Assembly (NCBI GenBank): GCA_050739575.1
Contig: JBOIBN010000061.1
Coordinates: 1 to 13,360, forward strand
Direction: 5' to 3'
DNA from: JBOIBN01 sp050739575
Lineage (GTDB): Bacteria > Pseudomonadota > Gammaproteobacteria > JAKDMP01
DNA: 13,360 nt
The notes beneath the pieces were generated by a model. It was not told the DNA's origin and made no database searches. It was given only the letters and a program-made list of their open reading frames with translations. Positions 13,003-13,360 of the stretch are shown piece after piece; position 1 is the stretch's first letter, and the number at the start of each line of letters is the position of its first letter. The translations under genes and the position numbers were made by a program.

Positions 13003-13360
13003 CAGCGGCGCCGAGGTTACTGGCGATACGCAACGATCGACTGGGCGATTTCATGCTTGCCTGGCCGGCGCTGCAAATGCTGCATCGGAACCTGCCGCAA
13101 GCCGAGCTTTTTGTATTGGCGCGGGATTACACGGCGCCGCTCGCGCAATTGTGTCCGGGCGTCACCGGCGTCCTGTGCGATCCGGGCGCCGCGGGCGAGA
13201 TCGCCAATGCCCGCGCGCTCGCGCGGTTGATCCGTCCACAACATTACGATGTGGCCATTGCGTTTTTTTCGCGCTTCGATACCGCACTCGCCCTCGCACT
13301 TGCGCGTATTCCGCTGCGGGCGGCGCCTGCAACCAAGATGGCGCAGATTTTTTATACTCA
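12999..13360 (+). CDS. Glycosyltransferase family 9 protein (heptosyltransferase type), 5' part
   Basis: GTG 12999 overlaps the DedA stop; AGGA at 12991-12994 could serve as the ribosome site. The frame is open to the window end, so only about 120 residues are visible. Residues 7-20 (Leu-Leu-Ala-Ile-Arg-Asn-Asp-Arg-Leu-Gly-Asp-Phe) show the GT9 N-terminal signature (R-x-x-x-x-G-D), followed by Pro-Ala-Leu and an Ala-Glu-Leu-Phe-Val-Leu-Ala strand, as in WaaC/WaaF-type heptosyltransferases that build the lipopolysaccharide core. The exact sugar and acceptor cannot be told. Pairing with a DedA-type lipid transporter fits an envelope-assembly unit and a Gram-negative host. Confidence 0.85.
   Translation, partial: MTAAPRLLAIRNDRLGDFMLAWPALQMLHRNLPQAELFVLARDYTAPLAQLCPGVTGVLCDPGAAGEIANARALARLIRPQHYDVAIAFFSRFDTALALALARIPLRAAPATKMAQIFYT

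Overview
The window (13,360 bp, GC-rich) looks like a Gram-negative proteobacterial chromosome. A glycosyltransferase-9 (heptosyltransferase-type) gene, DedA, folE and a CCA-encoded tRNA-Ser all fit this. I cannot fix the genus. Its centre, about 680-11,460, reads as a fluoride-response island. It sits between the tail of a type I restriction-modification locus (1-575) and housekeeping genes (11,477-13,360).

Layout. (1) 1-575: the 3' end of an hsdR-like gene and a small zinc-metallopeptidase-type gene (YgjP/DUF45). (2) 682-4140, plus strand: a near-consensus sigma70 promoter, fluoride riboswitch 1, a 29-codon leader ORF, crcB/fluC, a DUF190 gene, an MFS transporter and a dynamin/Era-like GTPase, chained by stop/start overlaps. 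(3) 4172-6376, minus strand: a family I inorganic pyrophosphatase gene, a DUF211 gene and a VIT1/CCC1-like membrane protein gene (both frameshifted as given), and an AAA+ ATPase. (4) 6454-11,456, plus strand, divergent from the pyrophosphatase: a sigma70 promoter, fluoride riboswitch 2, two tandem MutS-like ATPases, a COG4087-like HAD phosphatase and a HEAT-repeat-like protein. (5) 11,477-13,360: folE (minus), tRNA-Ser(TGA), a DedA-family protein and the 5' part of a GT9 glycosyltransferase.

How it may work. CrcB exports fluoride. The pyrophosphatase belongs to a classically fluoride-inhibited family, so an extra copy could restore pyrophosphate hydrolysis. Riboswitch 2 is unusually readable. 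The 3' strand of aptamer helix P1 is also the 5' arm of a perfect 9-bp hairpin whose other arm holds the Shine-Dalgarno of the first MutS-like gene, so fluoride binding should expose that ribosome site. The MutS-like pair, with the HAD phosphatase and the HEAT-like protein, therefore forms a probably fluoride-induced operon not explained by mismatch repair: neither protein has the mismatch-recognition domain, and both carry Asn-Glu where MutS has Asp-Glu in Walker B. This operon is the best candidate for an undescribed system. All functional links beyond the motifs are inference.
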